Source: VBOC01 sp035635475 (GTDB lineage: Bacteria > Bacteroidota > Ignavibacteria > UBA10030 > SZUA-254). Taken from it: a stretch of DNA of 19,525 bases. The notes below the pieces were generated by a model. That model saw only the letters and a program-made list of their open reading frames with translations, was not told where the DNA came from and ran no database searches. The DNA lies in contig DASQAZ010000148.1 of assembly GCA_035635475.1 (NCBI GenBank), positions 1-19,525 on the forward strand, in the 5' to 3' direction. Positions 1 to 7,474 of the stretch are shown piece after piece (position 1 is the first letter of the stretch; each line of letters opens with the position of its first letter). The translations under genes and the position numbers were made by a program.

Positions 1-116
1 TCCTGTGGCTTGAGCAGCGCAAAGCGTCAGATGTCCAACTCGCATTTTTTAATATAAATGCCGGTCTCGGTTTCCTCGTCTTTGGGATGATCGTCACCGG
101 AGCCGTGGTCCGTTGA
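1..116 (+). CDS. mqnP: UbiA-family prenyltransferase, C-terminal end (MqnP-like, partial)
   Basis: Only the last 37 codons and the TGA stop (114-116) are present; reading is in frame from base 3 and the gene begins outside the window. The peptide ends in a hydrophobic helix containing AFFNIN and LVFGMIVTGAVVR, which resembles the last transmembrane segment of UbiA-type prenyltransferases. In futalosine-pathway clusters a UbiA paralogue (MqnP) attaches the polyprenyl tail to 1,4-dihydroxy-6-naphthoate in the inner membrane. The assignment rests mainly on the neighbours: the next gene overlaps this stop by four bases and is UbiX-like, and a UbiD-like gene follows. The fragment alone could belong to another small membrane protein, so the gene name is inference. 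Confidence 0.6.
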   Translation, partial: LWLEQRKASDVQLAFFNINAGLGFLVFGMIVTGAVVR

Positions 117-664
117 GAATTGTCGTCGGGATAACCGGCTCGTCGGGGGCAGTCTACGCGCTTGATTTTCTGAAGCGGTGTCCCGCCGATAAATTCCTCA
201 TCGTCAGTAAATGGGGCAAAGCACTCCTGAAAGACGAACTGAACCTCTCCGAGAAGGATTTGCAGCCCCACGTCAAGCGCCAGTTTCCGAATGACGATCT
301 GACAGCGCCCCTTGCATCGGGTTCCAATCGATTTGATGCATTCGTCCTCATCCCCTGCTCGACGTCGACCCTGGGAAAGATCGCCTCGGGAATCGGCGAT
401 ACTCTGATCACGCGCACTGCGCAGGTTGCATTGAAGGAGCGATACCGTCTGGTTCTCTGCATCCGGGAAACACCGCTCTCCACCATCGTGATCGAGCAGT
501 GCGCGAAACTCTCCCGCGACGGTGCGATCGTCATGCCGATCTCGCCGCCCCTCTACTTCGTGCCGAAAACAGTCGACGAATACGTCGGCGCCTTCACCGA
601 CAAACTGCTCGGAGTGCTGGGGATCCGCGATTCCGCCGGCTGGCGGTCGAAAGAGCTTGAGTGA
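113..664 (+). CDS. mqnM: UbiX-like flavin prenyltransferase (MqnM-like)
   Basis: This 183-residue protein has the UbiX/Pad1 fold signatures: GITGSSGAVYA at residues 6-16 (flavin-binding start of the Rossmann-like fold) and the family block PCSTSTLGKIASGIGD at about 81-96, followed by LCIRETPLS at about 115-123. UbiX enzymes prenylate FMN with dimethylallyl phosphate to make the prenyl-FMN cofactor needed by UbiD decarboxylases. A UbiD gene lies one gene downstream, so it presumably matures that enzyme; in futalosine clusters the gene is called mqnM. The start is TTG at 113, placing MRIVVGITG at the usual family N-terminus and overlapping the previous stop by four bases (TTGA), which suggests translational coupling. 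The length is normal for the family. Function is confident; the pathway-specific name follows from context. Confidence 0.93.
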   Translation: MRIVVGITGSSGAVYALDFLKRCPADKFLIVSKWGKALLKDELNLSEKDLQPHVKRQFPNDDLTAPLASGSNRFDAFVLIPCSTSTLGKIASGIGDTLITRTAQVALKERYRLVLCIRETPLSTIVIEQCAKLSRDGAIVMPISPPLYFVPKTVDEYVGAFTDKLLGVLGIRDSAGWRSKELE

Positions 665-670
665 TAGACA

Positions 671-1201
671 ATGACTGAAAAGGAATTCATGAGGAGGGTG
701 TCGAACGGGAATCGCGATGTTCTGCAGGAACTCATCGATATCCTCGAACGGAATGATATCGCGCATTGTGTTATCGGGGGACTCGCGGTCAATGCGTACG
801 CTGAACCCGTCGTGAGTCTTGACCTTGACATTGTCATCGCGGCGAAGGACACGGACAAGCTGCTCGGCGCGCTGCCGAAAGATTTTGTTGTTCGAGTTGA
901 AAAACATAGCACGAATATCTCAACGCCGGGCTCGGATCTGCGAATCCAGATACAGTCCGATCCCCGGTATCAGCCATTCATTGGGCCCTCCCAACGACGG
1001 AAGGTGCTCGGTTATAACCTTCCGGTCGCAACCGTGGAAGATGTGCTCAAAGGAAAGGTCTGGGCATATTCCGACCCAGAACGACGCGCGAGCAAGCGGC
1101 AGAAGGACCTGGCAGATATCATGAGGCTCATCGAGATGCATCCGGATCTGGTTCAGTCAGTCCCCCCGGACTTGCGTAAGAAGCTTTCCGAAAAACCTTA
1201 A
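671..1201 (+). CDS. Small nucleotidyltransferase-fold protein (AbiEii/MNT-like)
   Basis: This 176-residue protein carries the nucleotidyltransferase-fold pattern IGGLAVNAYAEP followed by SLDLDIVI at about residues 36-56, i.e. a GG motif followed by the D-x-D metal-binding pair. The C-terminal part ends in a KRQKDLADIMRLIE helix (about 142-155) typical of the AbiEii/DUF-type minimal nucleotidyltransferases. Family members include toxin-antitoxin components and proteins of unknown target; no HEPN or AbiEi partner is adjacent. It sits between mqnM and mqnL, starting 6 bases after the former, and its TAA abuts the ATG of the latter, so it must be cotranscribed. ATG 671 has no good SD; an in-frame ATG at 689 has AAGGA (680-684) upstream and is a reasonable alternative. 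Substrate and role are unknown. Confidence 0.82.
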   Translation: MTEKEFMRRVSNGNRDVLQELIDILERNDIAHCVIGGLAVNAYAEPVVSLDLDIVIAAKDTDKLLGALPKDFVVRVEKHSTNISTPGSDLRIQIQSDPRYQPFIGPSQRRKVLGYNLPVATVEDVLKGKVWAYSDPERRASKRQKDLADIMRLIEMHPDLVQSVPPDLRKKLSEKP

Positions 1202-2998
1202 ATGGCCCAGCGTGATTTCCGGGGCCATCTCGCCGCACTTCAGGCTAACGGCGAACTCCACCGCACGAATGTCGAAGTTGATCCGGCCCTCGAGCTCACC
1301 GAAGTATCAACGCGCGCGCTGAAGGAAGGGAAACCGGCGCTTCTGGTTGAGCGCCCGAAGGGATCAGAGATCCCGCTCGTTGTCAACCATTTTGCGAGCT
1401 CAAGGCGGATTGAGCTGGCCCTCGGAAGGCATCCCGATCAGATCGGCGAAGAGTTGATCGGGTTTCTCGACCGGGCTTTTCCCCCCACCCTCAAGTCACT
1501 TCTCGAAGGGAGGCGCACCCTCAAGAAGTTGTTCAATTCCCGGCCGAAGAACGTTCACTCGGGAGATTCTCAGCAGGTCCGGATGCCGCCTGATCTCGAT
1601 CGGCTGCCGATTCAGATCTGCTGGCCAAAAGACGGCGGACGCTTCATAACCTATGGACAAGTGATCACGTACGATCCGGGCGACGGCAAACGTAACATCG
1701 GCATTTACCGTCTCCATGTGTATGACAAGAGTACGACGGGAATGCATTGGCAGATTCAAAAGGGAGGCGGGTTCCACTATTTCCAGTCGGAGAAGAAGGG
1801 AAAGGATTTGGAGCTCGCAGTCGCTCTTGGAACGGATCCCGCATTGACCCTCGCGACAGTCGCTGCGTTGCCGGAGGGGTTCGACGAGGCAATGTTCGCC
1901 GGATTTCTTCAAGGCCGGCGCGTGGAATTCACACAGGGCAGGACCGTTTCCATTTTTGTTCCCGCTTCGGCGGAGTTTGTCCTGGAAGGCCTTGTGCCAC
2001 CGAGGGAGCGGCGGATGGAAGGGCCGTTCGGGGATCATTTCGGTCACTATTCCGATGCTGCGGAATTCCCCGTCTTCCATGTCCGGGCGATCACGCACCG
2101 GCGCAATCCGATTTATCCTGCGATCGTGGTCGGAAAACCTCCGATGGAGGACAAGTTTCTCGGCGATGCCACGCAACAGATTCTCGGTCCTCTGGTCAAG
2201 CTAATTCACAAAGAGGTCAAGAGCCTCTGGGCATACTATGAAGCGGGATTTCATAACCTCCTTGTTGTATCGATCGAAGAGAGATATGCGAAAGAGGCCA
2301 TGAAAACGGCGCTGGGACTCATGGGGACCGGCCAGCTTTCCCTGACGAAATGTTTGGTCACCGTATCGGCGGGCATCGATGTGCGGGACTGGCATGCGGT
2401 GTTGCATGAGATCCGCGAACAATTCGAGCCGCATTTTGATTTCATTATGATCCCGAAAGTCCCTCTCGACACGCTCGACTTTACGAGCTACAAGATGAAC
2501 CTGGGCAGCAAGATGATTATCGATGCGACGAAGAAGCGACGTGCGGCGGGCGCCTCCGGAAGCGGTGGTCGGGAAGCATCGAAAAAGACTCCAGAGTCGG
2601 GCAAGCTCCGGTCCGCGCTCATGGAATCTGACGCCCGCATCCGCGACGCGAATCTTATCGATGATACTCTCTTACTGGTCAAAACCGCATCGGGGGGAAG
2701 GGAATTGATGGAGAAACTCGTCAAGGATCCCCGCCTCGAGGGTATACCGGTGCTTGCAGTAGTGAGCGATGACGTGGATATTTACCGTCAGGAGAGTTAT
2801 ATTTGGGGGATATTCACGCGTTTCGACTGCGAGCGGGATGTTTTTTTCACGGAGAATAAGCTCGTGGGTATCTCGCCTATATATAGAGGAGTGATGGGCA
2901 TCGATGCGACATGGAAGCCCGGCTATCCCGCGCCGCTTGTTATGAGCGATGAAATTGTCCGGCGCGTCGATGAGAAGTGGGGGAGGATCTGGAAGTGA
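1202..2998 (+). CDS. mqnL: UbiD-family decarboxylase (MqnL-like)
   Basis: This 598-residue UbiD-family protein has the diagnostic block RRMEGPFGDHFGHYS at about 270-284, holding the Arg/Glu residues of the prenyl-FMN decarboxylase active site, preceded by LEGLVPP (about 261-267). IGIYRLHVYD at about 167-176 and MHWQIQKGGGFH at 181-192 are the metal/prenyl-FMN binding region. It would decarboxylate the prenylated naphthoate late in futalosine-pathway menaquinone synthesis, using the cofactor made by the UbiX-like gene two positions upstream. The length suits the long UbiD form rather than the roughly 490-residue E. coli type. A Gly/Ser/Lys-rich low-complexity stretch around residues 446-470 looks like a surface loop. 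The ATG directly follows the preceding TAA without a clear SD, implying translational coupling. The TGA overlaps a GTG start of the next gene. Confidence 0.93.
   Translation: MAQRDFRGHLAALQANGELHRTNVEVDPALELTEVSTRALKEGKPALLVERPKGSEIPLVVNHFASSRRIELALGRHPDQIGEELIGFLDRAFPPTLKSLLEGRRTLKKLFNSRPKNVHSGDSQQVRMPPDLDRLPIQICWPKDGGRFITYGQVITYDPGDGKRNIGIYRLHVYDKSTTGMHWQIQKGGGFHYFQSEKKGKDLELAVALGTDPALTLATVAALPEGFDEAMFAGFLQGRRVEFTQGRTVSIFVPASAEFVLEGLVPPRERRMEGPFGDHFGHYSDAAEFPVFHVRAITHRRNPIYPAIVVGKPPMEDKFLGDATQQILGPLVKLIHKEVKSLWAYYEAGFHNLLVVSIEERYAKEAMKTALGLMGTGQLSLTKCLVTVSAGIDVRDWHAVLHEIREQFEPHFDFIMIPKVPLDTLDFTSYKMNLGSKMIIDATKKRRAAGASGSGGREASKKTPESGKLRSALMESDARIRDANLIDDTLLLVKTASGGRELMEKLVKDPRLEGIPVLAVVSDDVDIYRQESYIWGIFTRFDCERDVFFTENKLVGISPIYRGVMGIDATWKPGYPAPLVMSDEIVRRVDEKWGRIWK
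2981..2987 (+). promoter_or_regulatory. Ribosome binding site for the propeller gene
   Basis: GGGAGGA lies inside the end of mqnL, 7 bases before the GTG at 2995 that overlaps the mqnL stop codon as GTGA. It is the strongest SD in this part of the operon and favours the GTG start over the downstream ATG at 3046, although the signal-peptide argument points the other way. Confidence 0.55.
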
Positions 2999-4101
2999 AG
3001 GGGCCCATCGCAGGGACAGATCGATTTCCTTCCTCGCAGGGCGAAATGTCTCACAACCACGGAATTCTGAAAATCGCCTCAATGGGCTTGCCCTTTCTAT
3101 TATCCCTGCAATGCAGCAACGGGGACGAAACGAGACATGTTAAATCCATTTTGAATGCGAAGTGGTCGCCGAGCAACAACTATATCTCCTTTCTCAAGCG
3201 AGAGTATTCTTATGTGGTGCCGAAAAAAAGCGGCTGCGGGACTGATGTATCCTATCCCGAGCCGGTGCCGGCGGAGCGTCCGGTGTACGATCTCTACCTG
3301 ATGAGTCCTGCCAGAACGCTTGAGAAAAAGATTGCAGCGGCTTTTCTCTTGTCAAACGAGAAGTACGCATGGTCGCCGCACGGCGATGAGATTTCTTATG
3401 TGCGCCGCGCGAGCGGTGCAAACTTTGAGATTCTGGGAATGATTGATACGTCCGGAAGAGTCACGGTCATCGACAGCTCTGCAGCTGTGTTCGGCTTTGA
3501 TTGGTCTCCGGACGCGTCCGGGATTGTCTACTCCGCACAACATTCTTATCTCGACACTGTGCGGCTTTACATTGCCCCGCGAGCCGGTCCTCCCCCCCAC
3601 CTTGTGAGCGACTCTCTTCCGGGTAGTGTCTCCGCGGTTTCCTGGTCGGTCAAGAACCTGATTGCCTTCGAGCTTGCTAAGGGTTCGAAAGTCTATCTCG
3701 GGATCATCGGTGCGGACGGGAGGGGCTATAAAATTCTGGACACTCTGAATTATACATACCCAACCATCGACTGGTCGCCCGACGGAAATTATTTGATCTA
3801 TATCGGTGGGGGAGATACATCTCTTGTCGCCCAGATCTTCTTGCGAGACATCAATTCAGGCCAAAAACGTCAGGTCACTCATTACACAAGCCCAGCCTCG
3901 ATCCACTCAATCATGTTTTCACCGGATGGATCAAAGATCGGCTACTCCACCGGCGGGGGCCTCTCTGTTGTCCAGCCGGACGGTTCCGGCCAGCGGCAGA
4001 TTGCGTCTACTTCCTCCTTTGTCGAACCAAGTTGGTCGGCCGACGCGACCCGCCTGGTATACGCCGACAAGGATAGCGTTTTCATTCTGCAGGTTCAGTA
4101 A
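2995..4101 (+). CDS. TolB-like seven-repeat beta-propeller envelope protein (putative lipoprotein)
   Basis: The protein contains seven spaced copies of a W/F-S-P-D-G-like motif followed by a hydrophobic strand (AKWSPSNNY, YAWSPHGDE, FDWSPDASG, VSWSVKNL, IDWSPDGNY, IMFSPDGSK, PSWSADATR). This is the PD40/TolB-type propeller repeat, so a single seven-bladed propeller is expected. Near the N-terminus a hydrophobic stretch ends in LLSLQC, suggesting a signal peptide and possible lipidation, though Gln before the Cys is an unusual lipobox. The start is uncertain: GTG 2995 overlaps the mqnL stop (GTGA) and has a strong SD, while ATG 3046 gives a more compact signal peptide. Such propellers usually bind proteins or glycans in the periplasm; no catalytic signature is seen. 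Its place inside a menaquinone operon is unexplained. The repeat call is firm, the function is not known. Confidence 0.8.
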   Translation: MKGPIAGTDRFPSSQGEMSHNHGILKIASMGLPFLLSLQCSNGDETRHVKSILNAKWSPSNNYISFLKREYSYVVPKKSGCGTDVSYPEPVPAERPVYDLYLMSPARTLEKKIAAAFLLSNEKYAWSPHGDEISYVRRASGANFEILGMIDTSGRVTVIDSSAAVFGFDWSPDASGIVYSAQHSYLDTVRLYIAPRAGPPPHLVSDSLPGSVSAVSWSVKNLIAFELAKGSKVYLGIIGADGRGYKILDTLNYTYPTIDWSPDGNYLIYIGGGDTSLVAQIFLRDINSGQKRQVTHYTSPASIHSIMFSPDGSKIGYSTGGGLSVVQPDGSGQRQIASTSSFVEPSWSADATRLVYADKDSVFILQVQ

Positions 4102-4106
4102 TTCGG

Positions 4107-5978
4107 ATGGCAAAGACAGATATCTTGTTTCGTGACCAACGGCTCGTTCCAATCTGGGAAAAGGTCCAGCGCGGCGAACGGCTTTCGCTCGAAGACGGCA
4201 TGATTATGTATGGCACACCCGACCTCATCTCGTTGGGGAAAATGGCCCACTTCGTCCAGAAGCAAAAAAGCGGAGACGCCGTCTACTTCGTGCTCAACCA
4301 GAAAATCGAACACACCAACATCTGCATCCTCTCGTGCAAGTTCTGCGACTTTGCTGTCAAGAAGGGCGACCCGGAAGCGTACGAGATGGCAACCGAGGAG
4401 ATTCTCTCGAAGCTCTCCCCCGAAATTCATGAAGTCCATATCACCGGCGGCATGCCCGCCGACTGGCCCTGGGAGCGCTACCTCGAGATCGTACGTTCCA
4501 TCCACGAGAAGTTTCCGAACACCGACGTCAAGGCATTTACCGCCGTGGAAATTGATTTCTTCCACAAGAAATTCAAGCTCTCGATCGAGGATGTGTTAAG
4601 GCAGCTCAAGGAAGCAGGTCTCCGCACAATGCCCGGCGGCGGCGCAGAAGTATTCTCCGAGCGGGTGCGAAAATTGATCTTCAATCAGAAGATCGGCGCG
4701 AAGACATGGTTCGAGGTTCACAAGACCGCGCACCGGCTGGGGATCCCGACTAACAGCACGTTGCTGTATGGTCATATCGAAACGCTGGAAGAGCGCATCA
4801 TCCATATGATAAAGCTGCGCGAGGCGCAGGATGAGACGGGCGGCTTCCTCACCTTCATCCCCCTCGCATTCCAGCCGGGCGATACGGGGATCAAGCCGCG
4901 GAATCATTTTACGTCCGCCATCGATGACCTCAAGACAATCGCAATCTCCCGGTTGATGCTCGATAATATTCCTCATATAAAGGCGTATTGGGTGATGCTC
5001 ACGGAAGAAGTGGCATCGATCGCGCTAAACTTTGGCGCGGATGATATCGACGGAACCGTCGGGCAGGAGCGAATCGCCCACGACGCGGGGGCGATAAGCC
5101 CGATGAAGCTCGCCAAAGACCAGCTCATTCGAATTATAAAGGACGCCGGAAAAATCCCCGTCGAACGCGACGTTTTTTATGACCCGCTGAATGTGTACGC
5201 GGATAACGTCGTCGGTAAGATCCCGTATCTCAATTCCAGCCCGTTTTACTTTAACTTCGAAACGCATTTGTTCAAGACTCTTCCCATAAGTCCCCGCCGG
5301 ATGGGCGTTCTGCAGGAGAAAGAGCAGCTTGCCGCAGGCCCCTTCTCCCTGATGGATTATTTCCGGCAGGAGGATCGCCTGGAGCTTTTGAGCTGGTGCA
5401 TCGCAACACGCGATCAGGTCAAGAGCGTGATGCTCTTCTCAAATCACGGATGGCGCGATCTCGAAGGCAAGCTGATCGGGGTCACCGACGAGACGGCAAC
5501 TTCCGTCCGCCTGCTCCAGGTCTTGCTGGAAAAAAAGTACGGTGTGAAGGTACTGTTTGAGCGCCTGCATGCCGGTGTGAACGATTACTCGTCGTTCGAT
5601 GCCGTGCTCCTCATCGGCGATGAAGCCCTGCGACGGAACAAATCGGGGTTGCAGGGATTCGAGCTTGTATTCGACCTCGCTAAGGAATGGTATGATTGGA
5701 AGAAAATGCCGTTCGTGTTTGCGGTATGGGCGGTGAAGAAGTCGCTTGGAGAGGATGCAAAGAAAGAATTGAGATCCCTTATCGAGCATTCGTTAACTCT
5801 TTCGTTGGATCAGTTGGGTGAAATCGGCGAGCTCCAGGGTAAGCAGATCGGTTTGACGCGCGGCGATGTGGAAGAGTACCTGGGGGGCTTCAGCTATCAG
5901 TTGGGCGACAGGGAGAGAACGGCAATGCAGGAGTTCAGAAAGTTGGTCGAAGAAAAAGAGAAGATTGACGCAAGATAG
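4107..5978 (+). CDS. mqnE: Bifunctional MqnE-MqnA fusion: aminofutalosine synthase + chorismate dehydratase
   Basis: This 623-residue protein joins two futalosine enzymes. Residues 1 to about 365 are MqnE, a radical-SAM enzyme with its 4Fe-4S motif C73-x3-C77-x2-C80, HITGGMP (111-117), the MPGGGAE block (175-181) and FQPGDTG (255-261). Residues about 370-610 are MqnA: PYLNSSPFYF (373-382, including the conserved Asn376), AAGPFSLMDY (409-418), VKSVMLFSN (438-446), LLIGDEAL (501-508) and a closing PFVFAVWA. MqnA dehydrates chorismate to 3-enolpyruvylbenzoate, which MqnE adds to SAM to form aminofutalosine, so the fusion joins consecutive steps, with the second enzyme N-terminal. Both domains look complete and reading is uninterrupted. 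No separate mqnA lies in the window. ATG 4107 follows the previous stop by 5 bases with only a weak SD. Domain assignment is confident; channelling is inference. Confidence 0.93.
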   Translation: MAKTDILFRDQRLVPIWEKVQRGERLSLEDGMIMYGTPDLISLGKMAHFVQKQKSGDAVYFVLNQKIEHTNICILSCKFCDFAVKKGDPEAYEMATEEILSKLSPEIHEVHITGGMPADWPWERYLEIVRSIHEKFPNTDVKAFTAVEIDFFHKKFKLSIEDVLRQLKEAGLRTMPGGGAEVFSERVRKLIFNQKIGAKTWFEVHKTAHRLGIPTNSTLLYGHIETLEERIIHMIKLREAQDETGGFLTFIPLAFQPGDTGIKPRNHFTSAIDDLKTIAISRLMLDNIPHIKAYWVMLTEEVASIALNFGADDIDGTVGQERIAHDAGAISPMKLAKDQLIRIIKDAGKIPVERDVFYDPLNVYADNVVGKIPYLNSSPFYFNFETHLFKTLPISPRRMGVLQEKEQLAAGPFSLMDYFRQEDRLELLSWCIATRDQVKSVMLFSNHGWRDLEGKLIGVTDETATSVRLLQVLLEKKYGVKVLFERLHAGVNDYSSFDAVLLIGDEALRRNKSGLQGFELVFDLAKEWYDWKKMPFVFAVWAVKKSLGEDAKKELRSLIEHSLTLSLDQLGEIGELQGKQIGLTRGDVEEYLGGFSYQLGDRERTAMQEFRKLVEEKEKIDAR

Positions 5979-5987
5979 GAGAACCCA

Positions 5988-6209
5988 ATGGCCAGCCCGA
6001 GGCACCAAAAAGTGAAGGAACCCGCCCCGACGTACGTCGTGGACAGGAAGGGAAAGAAGACAGCGGTGATTCTTCCGATCCAGCAATATGAAGAGCTTAT
6101 TGACGATCTCGCCGACCTGTCGGCAATTGCGGCAAGAAAGGATGAACCAACCATTCCCTGGAAGAACGTGAAAAGGAGGCTCAAGAAAAACGGCCTCCTA
6201 CACGATTGA
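5988..6209 (+). CDS. Orphan Phd/YefM-like antitoxin-type protein
   Basis: This 73-residue protein has the layout of Phd/YefM-type antitoxins: a short basic N-terminus, the strand-turn YVVDRKGKKTAVILPIQQYEEL (given here as its key parts YVVD, AVILP and QQYEEL, about residues 17-37), then DDLADLSAIAARKDEP and a C-terminal IPWKNVKRRLKKNGLL tail, as seen in antitoxins that wrap a RelE/ParE toxin. No toxin gene follows: the next gene is mqnC 37 bases on. An AGGAG SD (5977-5981) overlaps the mqnE-A stop and supports ATG 5988. It is cotranscribed with the menaquinone genes. It may be a solitary antitoxin remnant or a small DNA-binding autoregulator; the sequence cannot tell these apart. Confidence 0.75.
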   Translation: MASPRHQKVKEPAPTYVVDRKGKKTAVILPIQQYEELIDDLADLSAIAARKDEPTIPWKNVKRRLKKNGLLHD

Positions 6210-6246
6210 TCATCCAACGAATCCGTCATCGCAAGGACATCTACAG

Positions 6247-7374
6247 ATGATTCTGAGAATAACGATGCAGTTGTCTGCCATTTACTCAAGGATCCGTTCC
6301 GGGAAAAGGATCACACGCGAAGAAGGCCTCGCCGTCCTCAAGAACGGGAGTCTTCTGGACCTCGGCGAGCTTGCCGGTGAAATCCGGCTCAAGAAAAACC
6401 CTCCCGGGCCGTCGGGCGTGCCCAGGGTGACATTCGTGATCGATACAAACCCCAATTACACCAACATTTGCAACGTGGACTGCATCTTCTGCGCGTTTTA
6501 CCGGCATCCGGGCGAGCAGGGGGAGTATACCTACACGGTCGATCAGATGATCGAAAAGTTCAAGGGGTCGGCGGCGCGGGGTGTGACAACCGTTCTCCTG
6601 CAGGGCGGAGTCAACCCGGCGATTCCGTTTGAATACTACGTCGAGATGGTCGAACGAACGGTCAAGGAGGTCCCTGAGGTGACCCCCCATTTCTACTCGA
6701 CCTCCGAAATCATCGGCATGTCACACGTGTCGGGGCTGTCGGTCCGCCAGGTGCTTCAGCGACTGTGGAACGCGGGTCAACGCACGATCCCGGGCGGAGG
6801 GGCGGAGATTTTGTCCGATCGGGTGAAAAAGAAAATAAGCCACCTCAAGGGAACTTCCGAAGACTGGCTGAACGTGATGCGCGAAGCTCATCGGATCGGT
6901 TTCAAATCGACGGCGACGATGATGTACGGCCACGTCGAGACGGATGACGATATCATCGAACATCTCGAATCCATCCGCACGCTGCAGGATGAATCCCGGG
7001 GCTTCACGGCGTTCGTCCCCTGGAGCTTCAAACCGGGCAACACACCGCTGGAGAAGATCATTCCTCATTATGCCACGTCGATACGCTATCTGCAGGTTCT
7101 GGCGATATCGCGGATCTACCTCGATAACTTCGACCACATTCAGGCTTCGTGGTTCTCCGAGGGCAAGAAGACGGGACAAATTGCCCTCCACTTCGGCGCG
7201 GACGACTTCGGGGGCACGCTGTTCGAGGAAAATGTTCACGCTGCTGCAAACTTCGTGAACAAAACAGATACCGAGGAAGTCATCAACCTGATTCGCGAGT
7301 CCGGTTTCGTTCCGGCGCAGCGAACGACGCTCTATCAAATTCTCAAGATCCACGAGAGCGCCGAAGCCGCTTAA
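6247..7374 (+). CDS. mqnC: Cyclic dehypoxanthine futalosine synthase MqnC
   Basis: This 375-residue radical-SAM protein has the cluster motif C75-x3-C79-x2-C82 inside TNICNVDCIFCAF, then LLQGGVNP (about 117-124), YSTSEI (about 149-154), a TIPGGGAEI block, YGHVET and WSFKPGNTPL near residues 258-267. These are the hallmarks of MqnC, which cyclises dehypoxanthine futalosine by radical chemistry before MqnD releases 1,4-dihydroxy-6-naphthoate. It is a paralogue of the MqnE half of the upstream fusion, sharing the PGGGAE and YGH blocks. The start at ATG 6247 is supported by AAGGA at 6233-6237; ATG 6265 (MQLSAIY) is possible but lacks an SD. It closes the + strand menaquinone run; a short hairpin overlaps its stop codon. 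Confidence 0.95.
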   Translation: MILRITMQLSAIYSRIRSGKRITREEGLAVLKNGSLLDLGELAGEIRLKKNPPGPSGVPRVTFVIDTNPNYTNICNVDCIFCAFYRHPGEQGEYTYTVDQMIEKFKGSAARGVTTVLLQGGVNPAIPFEYYVEMVERTVKEVPEVTPHFYSTSEIIGMSHVSGLSVRQVLQRLWNAGQRTIPGGGAEILSDRVKKKISHLKGTSEDWLNVMREAHRIGFKSTATMMYGHVETDDDIIEHLESIRTLQDESRGFTAFVPWSFKPGNTPLEKIIPHYATSIRYLQVLAISRIYLDNFDHIQASWFSEGKKTGQIALHFGADDFGGTLFEENVHAAANFVNKTDTEEVINLIRESGFVPAQRTTLYQILKIHESAEAA

Positions 7375-7382
7375 CTGCGGCT
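7365..7382 (+). terminator. Possible weak terminator after mqnC
   Basis: AGCCGC TTAACT GCGGCT forms a perfect 6-bp GC-rich stem with a 6-base loop spanning the mqnC stop codon, followed by CTTTCCCC. The T-tract is short and broken, so termination would be weak or partial; transcription may continue into the glycosyltransferase gene 100 bases on. The rest of 7383-7474 shows nothing recognisable except the SD for the next gene. Confidence 0.35.
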
Positions 7383-7474
7383 CTTTCCCCGGATTGCCCC
7401 GTTTCTGTCTGCACAGCGAAAGCCACCGCATCATGTCACTCCCTCCACATTCCGCTTGAAACGGCAGGATCTAC

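Noticed and set aside
671..6209. Nucleotidyltransferase and Phd-like gene together as a split toxin-antitoxin system
   Set aside because: They are about 4.8 kb apart, belong to unrelated toxin-antitoxin types and neither has its usual partner nearby.
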